The translations under genes were made by a program, and so were the position numbers. This document shows positions 1 to 11,985 of a stretch of 64,000 bases of DNA, piece by piece. Position 1 is the first letter of the stretch, and each line of letters starts with the position of its first letter. The notes below the pieces were generated by a model. That model had not been told where the DNA came from. It saw only the letters and a program-made list of their open reading frames with translations, and made no database searches. The DNA comes from Homarus americanus (taxonomy: Eukaryota; Arthropoda; Malacostraca; Decapoda; Nephropidae), in contig NW_024724368.1 in NCBI RefSeq assembly GCF_018991925.1, positions 6,508,687-6,572,686 of the forward strand, read 5' to 3'.

Positions 1-6
1 AATACA

Positions 7-490
7 ATGCAGCTTAAATTACACCCCAGCTTATTCCACCTGAAGATGAGACACCCCAGCTTATTCCGCCTGAAGATGAGACACACTAGTTTAATCCACC
101 TGAAGATGAGACACACTAGTTTATTCCACCTGAAGATGACACACACTAGTTTATTCCACCTGAAGATGAGACACACTAGTTTAATCCACCTGAAGATGAG
201 ACACACTAGTTTAATCCACCTGAAGATGAGACACACTAGTTTATTCCACCTGAAGATGACACACACTAGTTTATTCCACCTGAAGATGAGACACACTAGT
301 TTATTCCACCTGAAGATGAGACACACTAGTTTATTCCACCTGAAGATGAGACACACTAGTTTATTCCACCTGAAGATGAGACACACTAGTTTATTCCACC
401 TGAAGATGACACACACTAGTTTATTCCACCTGAAGATGACACACACTAGTTTATTCCACCTGAAGATGAGACACACTAGTTTATTCCACC
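7..490 (+). repeat. 30-bp tandem array, forward arm of a foldback structure
   Basis: Sixteen units of 30 bases containing CACCTGAAGATGAGACACAC then TAGTTTATTC. The 167-codon frame through it (HTSLFHLKMR repeated) follows only from the period being a multiple of three, so I do not call a gene. The first units carry accccagc instead of acactagt. Confidence 0.95.
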
Positions 491-556
491 CTAACGTTAA
501 CCTAATCTAACATCGAATCATATCTCCCCGAAGTAGCATTAAGTTGGCTAATCCTT

Positions 557-770
557 CAGGTGGAATAAACTAGTGTGTCTCATCTTCAGGTGGAATAAAC
601 TAGTGTGTCTAACCTTCAGGTGGAATAAACTAGTGTCTCATCTTCAGGTGGAATAAACTAGTGTGTCTCATCTCCAGGTGGAATAAACTAAAGTGTCTAA
701 ATCTTCAGGTGAATTAGACTGGGGTATCTAGCCTCCAGGTGAAATAAACTGGGGTGTCTATTCTTCAAGT
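557..770 (-). repeat. Inverted copy of the 30-bp array
   Basis: About seven units, 28-31 bases each, reading as the reverse complement of the 7-490 array (AGGTGGAATAAACTAGTGTG). Units diverge toward the right end. A 66-base single-copy spacer separates the arms. Confidence 0.93.
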
Positions 771-1029
771 GATTGGTGGCAAGGCTCTCTCCTAGCGCAT
801 CAAAACCACACCATTCCTTCATCTGACGGTTTTACACGGTTCTGGCCACACTGTATCCTGTCAAGCGATACAAAATCCTCTATTTACAGACACAACACTG
901 CGATAACACTCATCCTTCCACACCTGCACTTCACCTGGGAACTATTTCAGAATTCTTAATTAGCTATTGGTCCCCGGGGAAGAGCTCCAGCCAGCCACTT
1001 TGTTGACGGTCACACTTCACAAGACCGAT

Positions 1030-1318
1030 ATCAATTCATCGGTCTCTCTTTATTTATCCATTTATACCCGATATCAATTTATCGGTCTCTCTCTCTCTCT
1101 CTTTCTTTATCCTTTTATACCCGATATTAATTAATCGATTCTATGTCATTTTAAAACGATATAAATTAATCAGTTTTCAATTTATCCTTTTATACCGATA
1201 TAAATTAATCGGTTATCTCTATTTATCCTTTTATACCGATATAAATTAATCGGTTATCTCTATTTATCCTTTTATACCGATATAAATTAATCGGTTATCT
1301 CAATTTATCCTTTTATAT
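1030..1318. repeat. 41-bp tandem array with internal palindrome
   Basis: About six units of 41 bases; each holds an imperfect palindrome of the form ccgatataaattaatcgg followed by ttatctctatttatcctttt. Confidence 0.9.
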
Positions 1319-1900
1319 CACATTTATTGAACATTTCTCTTCTAAATTACGAATGAAATGAAAGGATAAAACAGAAGCGAAAGAGAAGATAAAATAATAA
1401 ATTATAAAGAGGGAAAAGGGGAGAAAATATGAAAAGTTAAGAATGGAAAGAGGAAGAGCAAGAAAATAAGGGAAAAGTGGAACGGAGGGAAAAACATAAG
1501 GAAAATGGGAAAAGAGGAACAAAAGATAGATGGATAAACAAGGACAGGGGAAAGAAAACATAGAATAAAGATGACGAACAAGATAGAATATAAAGAGTGA
1601 TATGATAATTAAGATAACTAAAGACCTATGAGGAAAAAACAGAGAGGAAAAAAGGAAAACAACAGAGTTAAGATAGTGGAAGAAAAAGACGACGAAAACT
1701 GAAGCAGAATAAGGAAATAGAGGAAAAGAAAACAACGAATAGATTAACAAAAGGGAAATTACAAGAACAGGAAAAAGTAGTAACAAGAAAAAAAACCCAA
1801 CGACAAACGGGCCAAATAATAATAGTTATTTGAAATAGTTGAGGAAGAGAGATAGAGAGAAAGGGGGAGGGAGGGAGGGAGCAGTCTTGCGTTTACAGGT
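1319..1900. other. GA-rich purine tract, no gene
   Basis: Strongly purine-rich on the plus strand; the open minus-strand frame (1313-1786) is a low-complexity Phe/Ser/Leu string and not a credible protein. Confidence 0.8.
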
Positions 1901-1954
1901 ACAAAGGTTAACGACAGAATAAAAACAAAGGTGTCGTCTGACCCGTTAACACCA

Positions 1955-2260
1955 CGCTACAACTGGTTCACTCACACACCCGTGACATCTGGCTGAAGTC
2001 GGCACACACCCGTTACAGCTAGCCAAGAGCACGCACACTGCAGCTGGTTCATTCACACCAGTATCAGCTGGTTCAGAAAGGTACACGCCAACGACAGCTG
2101 GCTCAAGCAGTGCACACACACCCGTGGCACCTAGTTCAAACCAGGCAGACAACCATAACAGCTGGTTCAAGCTCCGTGACAGCTGGCTGAGAAAGGCACA
2201 CACCCGTGACAGCTGGCTCAAGCAGCACAGGCATCCGTGACAGGTGACTCAGGCAGGTAA
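1955..2260. repeat. Degenerate ~33-bp tandem repeat
   Basis: Repeated cacacccgtgacagctggctca variants, about nine units with indels. Confidence 0.75.
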
Positions 2261-2509
2261 AGACAGATATGAGAGAATTTCTATCTTAACAGTCGAACAT
2301 CTTAATACAACATACAGTGCGAGTATTTAATGAGAACTAAAGGAGTTAAGTTATCGTCGTACTCAAGGGGTTAAACCATCGTACTCACGGGGTTATAACA
2401 AGAAGCTACTGAATAGGTGAAGACATTGTACTCTAGGGGTTTAATCATCACAAGTACTGTTTTCAACGTTAGATAAGAATACACATGTAAGTTATCGCTC
2501 GACAAGATT

Positions 2510-2512
<3 letters not shown>

Positions 2513-2540
<28 letters not shown>

Positions 2541-2541
2541 C
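2513..2541. repeat. (CA)n microsatellite
   Basis: Perfect CA dinucleotide tract. Confidence 0.95.
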
Positions 2542-2789
2542 CACGTTACAATGGACTCTACAAATATCTCCTAGGTATTCGAGCGTCACATTTCCAAGTT
2601 TACAGTATAAAAGAAGCGTGTTAGGTGCTCGCCTACAAACACTTGACAAAAATCACTGTGACATTCTTACACTCACTGGCCAGCAAAAATAAAAGTCTAA
2701 TATAAAATGTCATACGTGTTGGTGAAAGAAAATCCAGTGGTGCATATAACAGGTGGCTGAAAAAATGGAACATCGGTATTAATAGAACC

Positions 2790-2946
2790 TAGTCCTTAAT
2801 GAGTCTCAAATCCTAATGGGACCCGGTCTTAATGGGCGTCAATCTTAATTACCTGTAATTTTAATAGGCTCTAATTCCTGACCCCGTCCTAATGGATCTG
2901 TATTCTAATGGGTCTGAATCCTAATAAACCCTAATCCTAGTTGTTG
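2790..2946. repeat. Degenerate 'taatgggtctgaatcc' repeat
   Basis: Seven to nine diverged units of about 17 bases leading directly into a TTAGG tract. Confidence 0.65.
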
Positions 2947-2952
2947 GGTCGT

Positions 2953-2978
2953 ATTAGGTTAGGTTAGGTTAGGTTAAA
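2953..2978. repeat. Interstitial TTAGG telomeric-type repeat
   Basis: Four to five TTAGG units, the arthropod telomere motif, embedded internally. Confidence 0.8.
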
Positions 2979-3346
2979 CAGTATCAGGTCAGAGGGCCCA
3001 ACGAGACTGGGGCCCCTATTTGCCCTGGATCGTGATATGTGCAGGTGGAGGAGGAAGGATGATGAGGGGGTAGTGTGTGTGTCAACAAGGCGTGACTCCC
3101 CCAGCCAGTATAAGTGCGAAAAGTGAGTCAGTGAGGCGCCGGTGTGGCAGACTCGATACACTCACCGCTGTGTGACTCATCGGTAACACCAGCAGGGGGG
3201 AGACCCTCATTCCTGCCAGTGTATGTAAAAGGGACACACACACATACATGAAGATACACACGCATGATTACATACATGGACACACTAACATGATTACGGA
3301 CACACACACAAGCACTAATAAACGTATACATATATAGTGGTTATTG

Positions 3347-3348
<2 letters not shown>

Positions 3349-3399
<51 letters not shown>
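3349..3399. repeat. (AC)n microsatellite
   Basis: About 25 perfect AC units. Confidence 0.95.
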
Positions 3400-3409
<10 letters not shown>

Positions 3410-3589
3410 CGACCAACAAGAGAGGAAAAACAGGAATAAGAGAGAGAGAGTGAGTTAACCTTTTAAAAGTTTGTTCCAGACCCTCGTAATTTCCCCCTCA
3501 GCTGCCTCTCGTGGGGTCAACAACTCACTGACCTGAGCCAGTAATACCGACTGGTTTTTAGAGTGACCCGTTAAGTCCACGAGAAACAC

Positions 3590-3990
3590 CCAACCATAAT
3601 CTTCTGGCAAGCTTCAAGTAAAGCTTTATAAACAGATTGAAAAAATCTAGGTAAAAATAAAAGCTTTAAAAATGTAGGTAAAGCTTGTTGTAATAAAATC
3701 CTGCAAAAATCCAGGTAAAACTCATAAAATCTTGAGAAAATGGCAAAGCTTGCAATAAAAGCTTGAGAAAATAACTCCAATAAAACTAGAAAAACTCAGG
3801 TAAAGCTTGTAATAAAAGCATAAAAAATCAACTTAAAAAAACAACAAAACAAACAAGGTAAAGCTTGAATAAATTAATCCAAAAATACTGGATCCCCCCA
3901 AAAAACTTCAGATACAGCTTGAATAAAACAACACAGGTAAAAGCTTGAATAAAACAAACCACAAGCATTGAAAAAAAATCTCCAAAGTTA
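3590..3990. repeat. Degenerate 'aggtaaagcttg-ataaa' repeat
   Basis: The motif AGGTAAAGCTTG recurs about ten times at irregular 25-45 base spacing in A-rich sequence. No gene. Confidence 0.7.
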
Positions 3991-4470
3991 AAACAAATAA
4001 AACAAAAACTAACCCAAGATAAAACAAAAAGTAAACACCCCCCCCCCTTGTCCCAGGTACGTACCCCCCCATACTCCAACCAACAGCAAGGAGATTAATC
4101 AGCCTCCACGTCGTATCTTAACATGCAATGAAGGTCAGGTAAATTCCTCTCAGGTTGCTGATAAACTTGGCTCATAAACTCTAATCCAAACTTTCTATGT
4201 CAATGCCCGGGAGAAACTTGTGTTTAACTTGTGGAAACCAATTAAGTTTTAGCTGAGTTGGGATTTAATATATACACGTATATTACTGCCATATTACGAC
4301 CACCCATCACTTGTTTAATGTAAATCAGTTAGCGTGGAGATTAGGCTGTGCGATTTCATTACACCTGATGATTAAAACACCCTAATGCTACCTGTGAGTT
4401 AGGTTAGGATAGATTAATACAGGTGTGTGTGTGTGTGTGTGTCTCAGCCCCTTACAGATGATAGCTCATT

Positions 4471-4545
4471 ACAGGTTAGGTTAGGTCAGGTCAGGTTAGG
4501 TCAGGTTAGGTTGATTATGTTAGGTTTGCTTTGGTAAGATTGGGT
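4471..4545. repeat. TTAGG/TCAGG telomere-like tract
   Basis: Mixed TTAGG and TCAGG pentamers. Confidence 0.75.
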
Positions 4546-4558
4546 AGCTTAATACACG

Positions 4559-4692
4559 TGACTTATTATTACAGGTGAATTATTATTACAGGTGACATTA
4601 TTACAGGTGACTTATTATTACAGGTGACTTATTATCACAGGTGACTTATTATTACAGGTGACTTATTATTACAGGTGACTTATTATTACAAA
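4559..4692. repeat. 17-bp tandem array
   Basis: Eight units of acttattattacaggtg. Confidence 0.93.
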
Positions 4693-4797
4693 TGGCTCTG
4701 TACTATAAATACCAAGTATGAATTACAACTGTCGTGGTTGTAACATATAGTTGTAGGCTATTGTGTTGGATATAATATTCATAATGTCCTTGATACC

Positions 4798-4843
<46 letters not shown>

Positions 4844-5075
4844 GAAAGATACAGAAACAATTGAGATAAAATAAGAGAACGTAATAATAACCAATAGTAG
4901 ACGTAATAGTAATCAATAATAGTAGTAAGAAACTATAGCAGAAAATAGTAAGAGCAGTCAGTAGTACAAATAGTAGTTTAAGACCAATTTAGTAATCGTA
5001 GTAGAAGTAGTAGTAGCAGCAGTCAATAGTAGTAATAGTAGAAGTAGTAGTAGTAGTAGTAGTAGTATTAATATA
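4798..5075. repeat. (ATG)n and (TAG)n microsatellite cluster
   Basis: ATG tract at 4798-4843, imperfect TAG-rich sequence, then TAG at 5041-5068. Confidence 0.9.
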
Positions 5076-5379
5076 TCGGATTGAGAATGAAAAAAAGAAA
5101 AAAAAAAAAAATCGAGGAAAACGGACAAAATAGAAAAATGAACATAAAAAAGGAAAGAACAAGAACCCCCCACCCACCCCCCACCCACACTCTTACCGGA
5201 CCCGGTAATGGAGAACACGTTACCTGTCCGTCATTTATGAAGAGAGGAGTAAGGATTATATGTGTGCGTGTGGTGTGGCCAGTGTGAAGGGGGTGTGTAA
5301 AGTGTGTACAGTGAGGGTGTAGCGATGTGTGATGCGGGAATGTCCAGGTGTAATGATGAGGTGTGAATCAGTGTGTGTG

Positions 5380-5810
5380 TGTGTGGTGATGGTGGAGTGT
5401 TAGGGTGTGAGTGTAGTGGTGATGGTGGTGAAGTGTGATGGTGTGGAGATGTGATGGGGAATAAGTGATGGGGCTAATGGTGGTGATAGGAGGCGGTATG
5501 GGTGTAGTAATGGTGGTGGTGGTGGTGGTGGTGTATCGGCGTCACGTGCAGACAGTAATGGGGACTGACAGTGTGTGACAAATCTCCCTGACTAGCAATG
5601 ACATGCACAACGCGGTGACAACCCCCCCCCCACTCCCCTGACACCTACCATCACCACCCTGACACCTACCATTACCACCCCCGACACCTACCATTACCAC
5701 CCTGACACTTACCATCACCACCACCCCCCCTGACACCTACCATCACCACCACCCCCCTGACACTTACCATCACCACCACCCTGACACCTACCATCACCAC
5801 CACCCAGACA
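5380..5810. repeat. GGT/GTG-rich and 'cacctaccatcaccac' minisatellites
   Basis: GGT-rich sequence to 5535, then about eight 21-24 base units containing cacctaccatcaccac. Confidence 0.8.
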
Positions 5811-5994
5811 CCCAACACCACTCCCTTACCATCTGTCTCCTTCCATTACCAACACCCACTCCCCTTTCACGCCCTCACTCCCCTTATCAATCTCTCCCCT
5901 TCCTCTAAAAGCCATTCTTTATTACACCTCCGTCTCCCCCTTCTGACCCAGGTAAAGGTAATCACTGTCAAGAGCAAAAGCTTGCACAAGACAC

Positions 5995-6430
5995 CCGAGG
6001 AGAGGGGGGGGAGAGGGGAGGGGGAGAGAGGGGGAGAGGAGGGAAAGAGGAAGTGGGAAGGGAGGAGGAAGGAGTTGAGTGCATGACCACGACTTTTTTA
6101 TTCTCATGAGGGGGATAGGGAAGAAGGAGAAAGGAGGATGAGTAGAGGAAGAAGGAGAGAAGGAGGATGAGTAGAGGAAGAAGGAGGGAGGGAGGATGAG
6201 TAGAGGAAGGAGGGAAGGAGGAAGCGTATGGGAAGAGGGGGGAGGAGGAGGGTTAGATAGAGGGAGGAGGAAAAAGGAGGAAGAAAAACTGGAGAAGGGG
6301 CAGAGTTGTGCCATGGTGAGCAGAAGGGTAGAGGAATGTGGTGCTGGTGAGGGAGGGGGGGTGGGGTGGGGGGGGGCGGAAGAGGGAGGGGGTGGGGTGG
6401 AAGACACTGAGGAGAACAGAGGAAAGAATG
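5995..6430. repeat. Polypurine GGA tract
   Basis: About 430 bases almost free of pyrimidines on the plus strand, with short gatgagtagaggaagaagga repeats. Open frames on both strands here are low-complexity. Confidence 0.9.
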
Positions 6431-7132
6431 CACGGTCATCATTCTCTGTGTGTAAGGTACCCTCACGACGACCAGCAAAATTCCGTGAGACGGTAATAAA
6501 GAAAGAAAAAAAAAGAGTAGTATCTCGGCTGATGATGGTGACAGTGTAGAACGTCCTGCTTGGTGCTGTGTAACCACCATTATCACCACCTCCTTCACCA
6601 TCACCACCACCCTTGTACTCACAATAACTATATCCTGCACCACTGTTACAGCCTGCCACACCCTTGTCCTGGTTAATAGCCTGCCACGCCCTCACAGTCT
6701 GCTTAGCATTGGTAGGGTGACTGATGTAAATTACAAACAGTGAAAAACTTGAACTCAAAAGGAGTCCCACGTCAGGCCAAGTTAGGTAAAGTTTGGGATA
6801 ATGTTCGCCCATAAGGAGGCTACTTCCCAAACTTAACCCAGACTCATGTTTCATAGTTGGACCCAGCAAACTGAGGCTCTATTGAACATTATTTTTTTGT
6901 TCTGGGAGTTGAAGTGTTCTTTGGAAGCGAGTTGGAGGGTAAGAGTACTTTAAGGGGGTGATGTTTTTTTTGGAAGTCGAGTACGAAGTTCTTATATAAG
7001 GTGGGAGAGGTTCTATTTTGGGGGCTAAGGGGAGCGGAATTCTGTTTCGAAGGGTGGGAGGAAGGTCTGTTTGACAATAGGGTGTAAATATTTCTGAGAG
7101 AGTTGGATCACTACTACCGAAACATTCAAGTC

Positions 7133-7166
<34 letters not shown>

Positions 7167-7299
7167 CCTCACCCGCTGTGTTAAGGACGATGGTGGCAAG
7201 AAGCGTCGAGAGGTTCAGTGGCCAGTTGCCTCAGGACAAGAACCCACCAAGTAAGAACAAATTGTGTAGACCTTTAGCAACAACACCGAGAGACAGGAA

Positions 7300-8345
7300 C
7301 GAGTGGTGGTGATGGTGGTGAGTACTAGTGGTGGTAGTTGTAGCGAGTCCTGGTGACGTGGTAATAGGTGGCAATAGTGGTTGTGGTGATGTAATGGTGG
7401 TTGTGGTGGTGGAAAAATGGGTGTTGTATGGTTGTAATAGTGGTTGTATAATAGTGGTTGTGGTGGTAATAATGGTTGTGGTCGTGATGGTAATAATGGT
7501 TGTGGTGATGATGGTAATAGTGGTGGTGGTGGTAATAGTGGTTTGTGTTGTTGATGGTCATATTTGTTGTGTTGGTGGTAATAGCGGTTGTGGTGGTGAT
7601 GGTAATTGTGGTTGTGGTGGTAATAGTGGCTGTGGTGATGGTAATGGTGGTTGTGGTGGTGGTAATGCTGGTTGTGGTGGTGGTGGTGGTAATAGTGGTT
7701 GTGGTGGTAATGGTGGTTGTGGTGGTGGTATACTGGTTGTGGTGGTGGGTGGTAATAGTGGTTGTGGTGGTGGTGGTAATAGTGGCTGTGGTGGTGGTAA
7801 TAATGGTTGTGGTGGTGATGGTAATAGTGGTTGTGGAGGTGGTAATAATGGTGGTGGTGGTGGTGGTTGTGGTAGTGATGGTAATAGTGGTTGTGGTAGT
7901 GATGGTAATAGTGGTTGTGGTAGTGATGGCAATAGTGGTTGTGGTGGTGATGGTAATAGTGGTTGTGAAAGTGATGGTAATAGTGGTTGTGTAGTGATGG
8001 TAATAGTGGTTGTGGTAGTGATGGTAATAGTGGTTGTGGTGAGATGGCAATGTGGTTGTGGTAGTGATGGTAATAGTGGTTGTGATGGTAATAGTGGTTG
8101 TGGAGGTGGTAATAGTGGTTGTGGTAGTGATGGTAATAGTGGTTGTGGTGGTGATGGTAATAGTGGTTGTGATGGTAATAGTGGTTGTGGAGGTGTTAAT
8201 AGTGGTTGTGTGGTAGTGATGGTAATAGTGGTTGTGGTGGTGATGGTAATAATTGGTTGGTAGTGATGGTAATAATGGTTGTGGAGGATGAACAGTGGAT
8301 GTTGTGGTGATAAGAGTGGTTGTTGGCAGTGGTATAGTGCCGTAG
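7300..8345. repeat. 1-kb 'ggtaatagtggttgtggtg' minisatellite
   Basis: Degenerate array of 15-24 base units made of GGT, AAT, GTT and GAT triplets. Because units are multiples of three and lack stops, several frames on both strands stay open over up to 350 codons; none has a start context or splice sites that suggest a protein. Confidence 0.93.
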
Positions 8346-8494
8346 TGGTGATATATTGGTTCTCCTGATGGAGTGTTCAACTTAATATAAGTGAGGCTAT
8401 CAGGTTGATGGCTCTGGGTTTGGCGGATTATACTACATTAAGCGGCTCGTCACACAATCCCAGGACGTACACACAAACCACTGATGGACTAGAA

Positions 8495-8547
8495 CACACA
8501 CACACACACACACACACACAACACACACACACACACACACACACACA
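8495..8547. repeat. (CA)n microsatellite
   Basis: Long CA tract with one interruption. Confidence 0.95.
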
Positions 8548-8977
8548 GCACCGATACACAAACAAAATAATATACCTAAACACACAAGAAAATACTGACA
8601 GAAACAAAATACTGAAACAGCATAGAATTTAATCCCTTCGATGACCTTGTCCTTTGAATACGATGACACTGAACACTTCATAGTACTCAAGGGATTAGTA
8701 TCAGGAGGGTGGATCAGTGGCACGAAAGACCCACCTCACTAACACAACTGCCAAGCACTCCAGACAAGCACTCCCTCTCTCCACAAAGATATTATATTGC
8801 ACATACTCGCCCCGCCATACCCAAACTTACAGTGGCAGGGTCTCTCTCCTCACACTCACACACACACACACACACATAAGCACCACACAACCATTGCCGT
8901 CTACCTAGACCCACCCCCCCACACACACACTCCACCGTATTGTTGAATCAATTTGGACCTGTACGCTCCAGTGAACC

Positions 8978-8980
<3 letters not shown>

Positions 8981-9038
<58 letters not shown>
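8981..9038. repeat. (GT)n microsatellite
   Basis: About 29 perfect GT units. Confidence 0.97.
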
Positions 9039-9174
9039 TCCTCCCACATTTGCCAAGTCTTTAATAAACGTCCCGGCAAATTTAACTCTGAAATTATACG
9101 TTAGGTTCAAGGATTCTGTAATAGAAAACCTCATAACGAAAATTATTTAAATTGAGATAAATTCAGAAATACGA

Positions 9175-9400
9175 AAGAAATAGTTGAACTCTGGCTCAAA
9201 AACAGTTATTGATGAGTGGAACAAGTTACCAAATAATACCAATAACTAAAATACGACAAGGAAGCTTCTAATACAGGTTGAGACAGATACAAGAGTAATA
9301 GCCTATTGGTTAGAGTGTAAATAGGACCTATGCCTCACATGGGCCAGTAGCAAACAGTTTCCAAGTTGTATTTATTCTCATGTTCTTGTACACAATAATA
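9175..9400 (+). mobile_element. Degenerate LINE tail fragment
   Basis: Translation shows VIDEWNKLPNN, then later DLCLTWASSKQFPSCIYSHVL, resembling the 'W..LP' and 'GLC..GLA......FLCSYVL' endings of CR1-like LINEs such as the 39.5 kb copy. Several stops; no intact frame. Confidence 0.4.
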
Positions 9401-10735
9401 AATTAAAATCAAACTATATACACTGGGAATATATACCATTATAAATACTCTATCGACGAAAATGACCCATTGACCACAGATCCAGTAATGCAACAGAATT
9501 TCGTTTAATTTTCTCCGGCAGTAAAATGTGGGAACGTTTCTGCCCAGTTTTAATTTTCATGTCAGTTAAAATTTTTGGGGGAGAGTATTGCCAGTGTTAT
9601 ATTACTATGAGTACCACCGCTGCACACACACACACACAGTATCACCAACCTCCACAGAACCACCACCAAGAGTGAAGCCACACCTTGTAACGTCACACTG
9701 AGTTTAAAGTTTTAACCACACACTGTACCACTAGCCTGAGTATAACCACCTCACACCCTATACTATCAACCACTTTAAATCACATACTGCGCTGTCACCC
9801 AGAGTACCCTTTTACCACACTCTGTACCACCACTACCACACGATGCACTTACCATCACCACCAGCAACACAACACCACCTAGATCTCCCACACCACTAAT
9901 ACCAAGACTCCAACCTCCAACACAAACACCACCAACACTTCGACACCACCACCACCAACATACATCTCATAGCCAGCACCACTATCCCCCTCCCAACACA
10001 CACACAACGATCTGTCACACTCAGAAAGTTACCAACTCGGGGTAAAAGTAACTTTGACAATCATCCCTATGGAAAACCCGTTCTGAAAAAACAACAACTA
10101 TTAAACACATCACGTATGCAAGTAAACGTTCTCCACTGCCGACCACGATAAAAGTATATAAAAGTTGCGATACTATCAACAAGCGTCAGTTTACACAAGA
10201 GAAATGGATAAGAGAAAAGTGAAAAGTTTACAAGTGTCTATCACATTCACACCATAAAAGAGAGGGTCAGGTGTTATAGCCTGTTGTCTATGATTTATAT
10301 AATATTCGGAAATATAAAAGTTTCAATATAGCTAATACTAAATTCTTCAGTTTACAAAAGATAAAAAAAAAGTTTACGGTAGACTATTGTATCATCCACA
10401 CAATATAAAAATCAAGGTTTACAATCTAAATACAGTACAGGCTAATAAACTTCAATACACAATAAAACGAGAAAATATGCACAGTAAAACACCCATACAC
10501 CGTGTAGCAGTACAGTACCTTACAGATGTATTATGTATGAATTGACATGAGAGAAATCTAATAATCGCAACACAGTAATACAATATACGGTAATTACGTG
10601 GTTAAGCTTATTCTATGAGCTGTAACTGCTGGGAAGGCTTATGGAAATGCGGTATATCTTAAGCTTAATACCATCAAAGTAATATATATTATAATCAAAT
10701 GTAACAAACCTTTCATACTGGACTTTAAAATACCT
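9401..10735. other. AT-rich intergenic sequence
   Basis: CAC-rich patch at 9620-9990, otherwise AT-rich. No gene, RNA or transposon recognised. Confidence 0.6.
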
Positions 10736-10790
10736 GTAGTAGTAGTAGTAATAGTAGTAGTAGTAAATAATTAAATAATAATAATAATAA
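10736..10790. repeat. (GTA)n then (TAA)n microsatellites
   Basis: Short compound trinucleotide tract. Confidence 0.9.
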
Positions 10791-10799
10791 TTCCAACGG

Positions 10800-11985
10800 T
10801 AATAATTTATATCCAACTCGACATAGTGTAATAAACTAGGAGGAAGTTTCACGTGTTTTCGTTATCTTATCTTGGGTCCGCATCCTCAATTTTGTGATCA
10901 TTTCAACCCAATGCCTTTGTTTACTTACTGAAACCCATCAAAACGACATGCCAATAGTGACAAAGGGTTCAATTCTGACTGGTCCATACATGTTAACTTT
11001 GTTTCTGAACTATATCCCCTTGTATGAAGTTAAATTGACCATCCTAACGAGAATTTGTGCCAGTTATCAAATCATTCCCTTTAGTGGTTTTGGAAAAAAG
11101 TCGAAAAACAAATTCGTGATTCCAATTTTAGATGATCTTGGTCCATGAGACTCCATTAAGTTACCGAGTTCTGACTACCGATTGTTTTTTTTACTTGTGC
11201 ATGATAAATTATTCCATTAAAATGTCGAAAACTGACGGACGGATGTAGAAAAGAACAAAACGTAAGCTCCCATCACAGTAGCCTCAGTCAGCGGCCAAGC
11301 CTCCCACATCCTGACCCCAATCACCCAGACTCACCCCAGCTTGTACCCAACGTGACAGCGTATCCACTACCTCCCGCGAGCCAGGTACGTTAAAACTCCT
11401 CATAATTGGCCCCAGGCAAGTAGAGAAAGAACGATTATTTTTTTATTCAATTTAATAAAAAGTAAATAATAAAAAAAATACTGTACGCATCAATAATACA
11501 AGTGTCTAACAATTTAATTTATATAAAAAAAAATACTTGGGTTTAATAAATTTACAAGTATAAAACCAATTCCCTACAATTTTAACAATAAAATACAATA
11601 GAATCGTACTGAACAACAAATTCACTAAGATTAATAAATTAAAAAACTCTCAACAGTAATTTAACAAGAACAGTATTATAATTATATCTGTAGTATTTAC
11701 CATTACTCTCGTACTGAATGCATGCACAAGTAATGAAGATAAATTTATTATATAGTACAGATACTTAACAACACATTCACTAGTATTAAATATCACAAAA
11801 TCCTCCCGCATTTTTTTTATTGGATTACGTGCCATGGTTGTTAGCCTCGTGTACTGAACAGTGAAAGACTCTGCAGGCGGCAGGATACGCTTATCTCTGA
11901 CCCTCCGACCTTGCAGCCGTTAGATGACACAACTTAGCTCTCCCACTCTACCTCCAGCAAGAGACAACCGAGCGAGTACCCTCAC
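10800..11985. other. Intergenic, nothing recognised
   Basis: Contains an 84-codon plus-strand frame at 10894-11148 with no recognisable domain and no supporting splice sites, and AT-rich DNA around 11430-11830. Confidence 0.5.

Noticed and set aside
7..510. 167-codon frame with a repeated HTSLFHLKMR peptide
   Set aside because: The 30-bp period is a multiple of three and the units lack stops in this frame, so the frame is expected by chance; the same repeat recurs inverted nearby without any frame.
1..770. CRISPR-like array (30-bp repeats)
   Set aside because: No spacers: units are directly adjacent, in a eukaryotic context.
7325..8380. Long Thr/His- and Gly/Val-rich frames on both strands
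   Set aside because: They are produced by a triplet minisatellite; no start context, splice site or domain.
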